Assembly (NCBI RefSeq): GCF_030826625.1
Contig: NZ_JAPJNQ010000049.1
Span: 1 to 17,575 of the forward strand
Direction: 5' to 3'
DNA from: Corynebacterium sp.
GTDB lineage: Bacteria > Actinomycetota > Actinomycetes > Mycobacteriales > Mycobacteriaceae
Length of the DNA stretch: 17,575 nucleotides
Shown here: one piece after another, positions 13,861 through 17,575 of the stretch
Layout: the number at the start of each line of letters is the position of its first letter
How positions within the stretch are numbered: the stretch's first letter is position 1
Notes under the pieces: generated by a model
What the model was told of the DNA's origin: nothing
What the model saw: only the letters and a program-made list of their open reading frames with translations
The model's database searches: none
Program-made: the position numbers and the translations under genes

Positions 13861-13915
13861 CGGCTAGCCTAGCCGACCAACCAGCCAACTAGCCAGCAAG
13901 AACTAGCTAGCTACT
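13861..13915. repeat. CTAG-rich low-complexity tract after aceE
   Basis: Five CTAG tetranucleotides occur within 55 bp, including the palindrome CGGCTAG-C-CTAGCCG (13861-13875), a CTAGCC, and CTAGCTAGCT. CTAG is usually rare in bacterial genomes. The tract lies between the aceE stop codon and its putative terminator. Confidence 0.5.
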
Positions 13916-13917
13916 GC

Positions 13918-16689
13918 TTAGGCCTTGGTCGGATCATCCAAGTGGAACTTCTTGGCTGCCTTTTCGGCAACCTCTTCGTCCACGGTGCCTTCCTTGGCCA
14001 GGTTCAACAGGGTAGCGACGACGATGGATTCGGCGTCGATGTTGAAGTAGCGGCGTGCGGCCTCACGGGTATCGGAGAAGCCGAAGCCGTCGGCACCCAG
14101 TGCAGTGTAGGTGCCTGGCACGTATGGGCGCAGCTTCTTCTGCAGGTCGGTGCCGAAGTCGGAAACACCAACGAATGGGCCATCGAAGCCTTCCAACTGC
14201 TTGGTCACGAATGGCTTTTCTGGGTTGATCTTGCCCTGCTGCAGCGCTTCCTTGTTGCGTGCGGCAGCTTCGCGGGCCAGCTCGATCCAGGAGGTTACGG
14301 AGAATACCGACGCCTTGACGTCGAACTCTTCGGCAAGGATCTTCTGTGCGCGCAAAGCCTCAACCATGCCCACGCCAGAAGCCAGAATGTTCGCCGGAAT
14401 CGAGCCGGATTCTGCCGTGTTGTAGTGGTAGATGCCGCGGTGCAGGCCTTCGACGTCCAGGTTTTCTGGCTCGGCAGGCTGATCCATTGGCTCGTTGTAG
14501 ACGGTGAGGTAGTAGATGACATCCTCGCCGCCTTCTGGGCCGTACATGCGGTCGATACCGCGGTGGATCAGGTGAGCGATCTCGTAGGCGAAGGCTGGAT
14601 CGTAGGTCACCACAGCTGGGTTAGTGGCAGCCAGCATTGGTGAGTGACCGTCCATGTGCTGCAGGCCTTCACCGGTCAGGGTGGTACGCCCTGCGGTGGC
14701 ACCGACCAGGAAGCCGCGGGCCATTTGGTCGCCAGCGGCCCAGATGCCGTCGCCGGTGCGCTGGAAGCCGAACATCGAGTAGAAGATGTACAGCGGGATC
14801 ATTGGCTCGCCGTGGGTGGCGTACGAGGTGCCAGCTGCGGTGAACGATGCCACGGAACCGGCTTCGTTGATGCCTTCGTGCAGCATCTGGCCGTCCTTGG
14901 CCTCGGTGTAGGACAGCATCAGGTTGTGGTCCACCGGCACGTAGTTCTGGCCGTGTGGGTTGTAGATCTTCAGCGTTGGGAACCAGGAGTCCATACCGAA
15001 GGTGCGGGCCTCGTCCGGGATGATCGGAACCAAGCGCTTGCCCAGTTCCTTATCGCGCATCAGCTCTTTGAAGGTACGCACCAGCGCCATGGTGGTAGCG
15101 ACTTGGTTCTTGCCGGAACCCTTGCGCACGCTGCGCAGCTTGTCCAGCGGTGGCACCTCGATCGGCGAATACTTCGTGCGACGCTCCGGCAGGTAGCCAC
15201 CGAGTTCTTTACGACGCTCCAGCATGTACTTGATCTCATCGGCGTCTTTGCCTGGGTGATAGTACGGCGGCAGGGCTGGATCCTTCTCCAGCTGCTCGTC
15301 GGTGAACGGGATGCCCTGCTTGTCGCGGAACAGCTTCAGATCGTCCAGGCCGATCTTCTTCATCTGGTGGGTCGCGTTGCGGCCCTCGAAGTTGTGGCCC
15401 AAGCCGTACCCCTTGATGGTCAGTGCCAGGATGGCGGTTGGGCGGCCGTCCTTCTTCTCGGTGGCGCGCTTGTATGCGGCGTAGATCTTGCGGTAGTCGT
15501 GGCCACCGCGGCGCAAAGCCCAGATTTCGTCGTCAGACATGTCTTCAACCAGCTTGGCGGTGCGCTCGTCGCGGCCGAAGAAGTGCTCACGCACGTAGGC
15601 GCCGTCGTTGGCCTTGAAGGTCTGGTAGTCGCCGTCGGCGGTGTTGTTCATGATGTTGACCAACGCGCCGTCTTTGTCAGCGGCGAAGAGCTTGTCCCAT
15701 TCGCGGCCCCAGACGATCTTGATGACGTCCCAGCCGGAGCCCAGGAAGAAGGACTCGAGCTCTTGGATGATCTGGGAGTTACCGCGCACTGGGCCGTCGA
15801 GGCGCTGCAGGTTGCAGTTGACGATGAAAGTCAGGTTGTCCAGGCCGTTCAGGGCGGCGAAGTGTACCAGACCACGGGATTCGGCCTCGTCCATCTCACC
15901 GTCGCCAAGGAATGCCCAGACGTGCTGATCAGAGGTGTCTTTGATGCCGCGGTTTTCCAGGTACTTGTTAAAGCGTGCCTGGTAAATAGCGTTCATTGGG
16001 CCCAGGCCCATGGACACGGTTGGGAATTCCCAGAACCAGTCCATGCCCTTCGGGTGTGGGTAGGAAGGCAGGCCGTTGTTCGGGCCACGGGAAACTTCTT
16101 GGCGGAATCCGTCGAGGTCTTCTTCATCCAAGCGGCCTTCCAAGAAGGCGCGGGCGTACATGCCCGGCGAAGCGTGGCCCTGGAAGAAGACCTGGTCGCC
16201 ACCGGATGGGTGGTCCTTGCCCTTGAAGAAGTGGTTGTAGCCGACCTCATAGAGTGGGGCAGCGCCGGCGTAGGTGGAGATGTGGCCACCGACGCCGATG
16301 CCTTCGCGCTGTGCACGGTGCACCATCACCGCGGCGTTCCAGCGCATCCAACGGCGGTAGCGCTTCTCAATTTCCTCGTCGCCAGGGAATTCTGGTTCCT
16401 GGTCGGTGGGGATGGTGTTGACGAAGTCCGTCGAAGTCAACGATGGCAGTGGCACGCGCTTGGCAGAGGCGCGCTCCAGCAAACGCAGCATCAGGTAGCG
16501 CGCACGGTCAGAGGAGGCGTTTTCCAGCAGACCGTCGAGCGAGTCCATCCATTCCCGGGTTTCTTCCGGATCCTGGTCATTCAGGTAGGAGGCGACGCCG
16601 TCCCGAATCAGTGGGTGGTTGGATTCGTCGCTGCCGAAATCCTGCGCGGGGTTTTTGTTGTTTGCAGAGTTGTCGGAATGATCCGCCAT
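13918..16689 (-). CDS. aceE: Pyruvate dehydrogenase E1 component, homodimeric type
   Basis: A 923-residue E1 subunit. It decarboxylates pyruvate with thiamine diphosphate and passes the acetyl group to the E2 lipoyl domain, feeding acetyl-CoA to the TCA cycle. Seen: the thiamine-diphosphate/Mg motif GDGEMDE (262-268) ending in VNCNLQ (290-295); HISTYAGAAPLYEVGYNHFF (about 136-155); and LTGEGLQHMDGHS in the pyrimidine-domain half. Length and domain order match the AceE of corynebacteria and gamma-proteobacteria, not the two-subunit alpha/beta type. The start is MADHSDNSANN at 16689, with AAGGAGAA a few nt upstream; a longer in-frame extension to 16722 has no support. The gene is monocistronic, as usual in actinobacteria, and its E2 and E3 genes are not in the window. 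Confidence 0.97.
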   Translation of the reverse strand: MADHSDNSANNKNPAQDFGSDESNHPLIRDGVASYLNDQDPEETREWMDSLDGLLENASSDRARYLMLRLLERASAKRVPLPSLTSTDFVNTIPTDQEPEFPGDEEIEKRYRRWMRWNAAVMVHRAQREGIGVGGHISTYAGAAPLYEVGYNHFFKGKDHPSGGDQVFFQGHASPGMYARAFLEGRLDEEDLDGFRQEVSRGPNNGLPSYPHPKGMDWFWEFPTVSMGLGPMNAIYQARFNKYLENRGIKDTSDQHVWAFLGDGEMDEAESRGLVHFAALNGLDNLTFIVNCNLQRLDGPVRGNSQIIQELESFFLGSGWDVIKIVWGREWDKLFAADKDGALVNIMNNTADGDYQTFKANDGAYVREHFFGRDERTAKLVEDMSDDEIWALRRGGHDYRKIYAAYKRATEKKDGRPTAILALTIKGYGLGHNFEGRNATHQMKKIGLDDLKLFRDKQGIPFTDEQLEKDPALPPYYHPGKDADEIKYMLERRKELGGYLPERRTKYSPIEVPPLDKLRSVRKGSGKNQVATTMALVRTFKELMRDKELGKRLVPIIPDEARTFGMDSWFPTLKIYNPHGQNYVPVDHNLMLSYTEAKDGQMLHEGINEAGSVASFTAAGTSYATHGEPMIPLYIFYSMFGFQRTGDGIWAAGDQMARGFLVGATAGRTTLTGEGLQHMDGHSPMLAATNPAVVTYDPAFAYEIAHLIHRGIDRMYGPEGGEDVIYYLTVYNEPMDQPAEPENLDVEGLHRGIYHYNTAESGSIPANILASGVGMVEALRAQKILAEEFDVKASVFSVTSWIELAREAAARNKEALQQGKINPEKPFVTKQLEGFDGPFVGVSDFGTDLQKKLRPYVPGTYTALGADGFGFSDTREAARRYFNIDAESIVVATLLNLAKEGTVDEEVAEKAAKKFHLDDPTKA

Positions 16690-16748
16690 TGTTGTTCTCC
16701 TTGCACAGATGGTTGGCACCAATAAGGCGCGCTGTCACCGCCAAAACT

Positions 16749-16779
16749 GGGGTCTTTCCAGTGGCTCTGGAGCTACCCC
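16749..16779 (-). promoter_or_regulatory. Two-tier hairpin in the aceE leader
   Basis: GGGGT (16749-16753) pairs with ACCCC (16775-16779), and inside it TCCAG (16757-16761) pairs with CTGGA (16767-16771) around a 5-nt loop. It lies 60-90 nt upstream of the aceE ATG, inside the likely 5' untranslated leader. It may affect mRNA stability or translation; the function is inferred. Confidence 0.4.
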
Positions 16780-16853
16780 GGTGTGCAGTGCGCAAGCGCG
16801 TGGGCATGTGGTTCTCTATGCTACCCGCCCCCGGCGTTAGTTGAACAGTGCAA

Positions 16854-16859
16854 AGTATA
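16854..16859 (-). promoter_or_regulatory. Candidate -10 TATACT for aceE
   Basis: A perfect TATACT on the minus strand, about 165 nt before the aceE ATG, would give a leader of roughly 155-160 nt. No strong -35 is visible. Other -10-like hexamers closer to the gene cannot be excluded. Confidence 0.4.
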
Positions 16860-16980
16860 TCTGGCGCATCAACCACGCGTATCTCACATTTTCGGTGCCA
16901 ATCGTTGTAGGGTGTGGCTTAAAGCAGTTATACGGCTGTTATCGAGCTGTATTCGAGAAACATCAGGAAGGATTAACACA

Positions 16981-17424
16981 GTGGTAGACACTCCGGGTGG
17001 CGAGGAGCGCACCCAGGACCTTGCACAGCGCCTTGGCATCGAAAAAGGCATGGTGGTGCAGGAAGTTGGTTGGGACGAAGACTGCGATAGCAGCATTTCC
17101 GAAGCCATTGAGGACGTGATTGGCGAAGAGCTGTTGGATGCAGATACCGATGAGCTTTGCGACGTCGTCCTGCTGTGGTGGCGGGAAGAAGACGGGGACC
17201 TTGTCGACGGTTTGGTGGACTCGATCACTCCGCTTGCCGACGGCGGCTGCATCTGGTTGCTCACCCCTGGTGCGCAGAAGCCGGGCACTGTGGAACCTGG
17301 TGTGATCTCTGAATCTGCCCAGCTGGCTGGAATGGTGCAGACGAAGGCTGATCGCTTCGGTGATTGGCAGGCTTCCTGCTTGGTGGGCCGTGGCTATACC
17401 AAGTCCAAAGGCGCTGCTGTTTAA
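16981..17424 (+). CDS. DUF3052 domain protein
   Basis: A 147-residue acidic cytoplasmic protein starting at GTG (VVDTPGGEERTQDLAQRLGI). AGGAAGG at 16965-16971 lies 9 nt before the GTG and fixes the start; the open frame runs further upstream without a better start. Typical DUF3052 features are seen: LGIEKGMVVQEVGWDEDCD near the N-terminus, DVVLLWWREEDGDLVDGLVD in the middle, IWLLTPGAQKPGTVEP, and C-terminal GYTKSKGAAV. The function is unknown. From memory, a homologue also lies close to aceE in mycobacteria (around Rv2239c-Rv2241), so the divergent pairing with aceE may be conserved and functional. Confidence 0.88.
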   Translation: MVDTPGGEERTQDLAQRLGIEKGMVVQEVGWDEDCDSSISEAIEDVIGEELLDADTDELCDVVLLWWREEDGDLVDGLVDSITPLADGGCIWLLTPGAQKPGTVEPGVISESAQLAGMVQTKADRFGDWQASCLVGRGYTKSKGAAV

Positions 17425-17493
17425 GTTTATATAACTCCATAAAATGGCCATTACGCTGGCGATTTGCCAAAGTTTATGATGATCATGTTATGG

Positions 17494-17499
17494 TATACT
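17494..17499 (+). promoter_or_regulatory. -10 hexamer TATACT of the tRNA-Val gene
   Basis: TATACT lies 21 nt before the mature tRNA 5' end. The -35 region is not distinct (AGTTTA at 17471-17476 has 17-nt spacing). Confidence 0.5.
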
Positions 17500-17520
17500 A
17501 GTACCTCGCACAGAGGGAAA

Positions 17521-17575
17521 GCGGCTTTAGCTCAGCTGGAAGAGCAACTGGTTTACACCCAGTAGGTCGGGGGTT
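17521..17575 (+). tRNA. tRNA-Val (anticodon UAC), 3' end outside the window
   Basis: Acceptor strand GCGGCTT, then TA; D-stem GCTC/GAGC with loop AGCTGGAA; anticodon stem ACTGG/CCAGT with loop TTTACAC giving anticodon TAC (Val); variable region AGGTC; and T-arm start GGGGGTT. The sequence stops in the T loop at the window end, so the 3' acceptor strand is not seen. Confidence 0.9.

Noticed and set aside
14644..16725. 693-codon plus-strand open frame
   Set aside because: It is wholly antisense to aceE. Its Val/Ala/Leu/Gly-rich translation mirrors the codon bias of aceE, it has no domain motif, and aceE is unmistakable.
1..17575. CRISPR array, insertion sequence or prophage genes
   Set aside because: No regularly spaced repeats, no transposase, integrase or phage structural gene was seen on either strand.

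Overview
The window looks like chromosomal DNA from a medium-to-high GC actinomycete, most probably a Corynebacterium. The evidence is a homodimeric AceE of about 920 residues, a DUF3052 gene divergent from it, a free-standing acyl carrier protein, a long actinobacterial-type GCS2 ligase, an LPxTG surface protein, and many genes whose -10 hexamer sits 6-8 nt from an ATG with no Shine-Dalgarno sequence (leaderless mRNAs, common in corynebacteria). Species cannot be fixed from the sequence alone.

Region by region: (1) 1-842, the N-terminal part of a GCS2-family glutamate-cysteine ligase-like gene on the minus strand, cut by the window edge. (2) 843-2692, an accessory patch: a control region with three copies of a 10-bp motif, an AT-richer AAA+ ATPase gene (989-2161), a deletion remnant of a DinB-like gene (2189-2340, minus) and a possible 64-residue basic protein (2465-2659). 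(3) 2693-4057, a CitMHS-type citrate transporter on the minus strand. (4) 4100-4405, a gene-free gap with two hairpins. (5) 4406-7468, three plus-strand metabolic genes, each with its own signals: an alpha/beta hydrolase-OsmC fusion, an enoyl-CoA hydratase, and a small class C beta-lactamase-like serine hydrolase. (6) 7465-9094, two minus-strand genes: a secreted PHB-depolymerase/CE1-like esterase whose stop codon overlaps that of the preceding convergent gene, and, after a 433-bp gap, an acyl carrier protein. (7) 9095-12804, an AT-rich control region and a 1119-residue LPRTG-anchored VWA adhesin with two tandem cysteine-bracketed domains and a CnaB/SpaA-type domain. (8) 12805-13917, hairpins and a DUF1707-type protein. 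(9) 13918-17424, aceE (minus) and a DUF3052 gene (plus) diverging from a shared 290-bp region. (10) 17521 to the end, the 5' part of tRNA-Val(UAC).

The genes do not form one pathway. AceE, the citrate carrier, the enoyl-CoA hydratase and ACP all touch acetyl-CoA or acyl metabolism, but there is no shared operon. No transposase, integrase, CRISPR array or recognisable multi-gene defence system is present. The parts most worth a second look are the ATPase with its repeat-bearing promoter, the tandem-domain adhesin, and the small non-coding structures around aceE.
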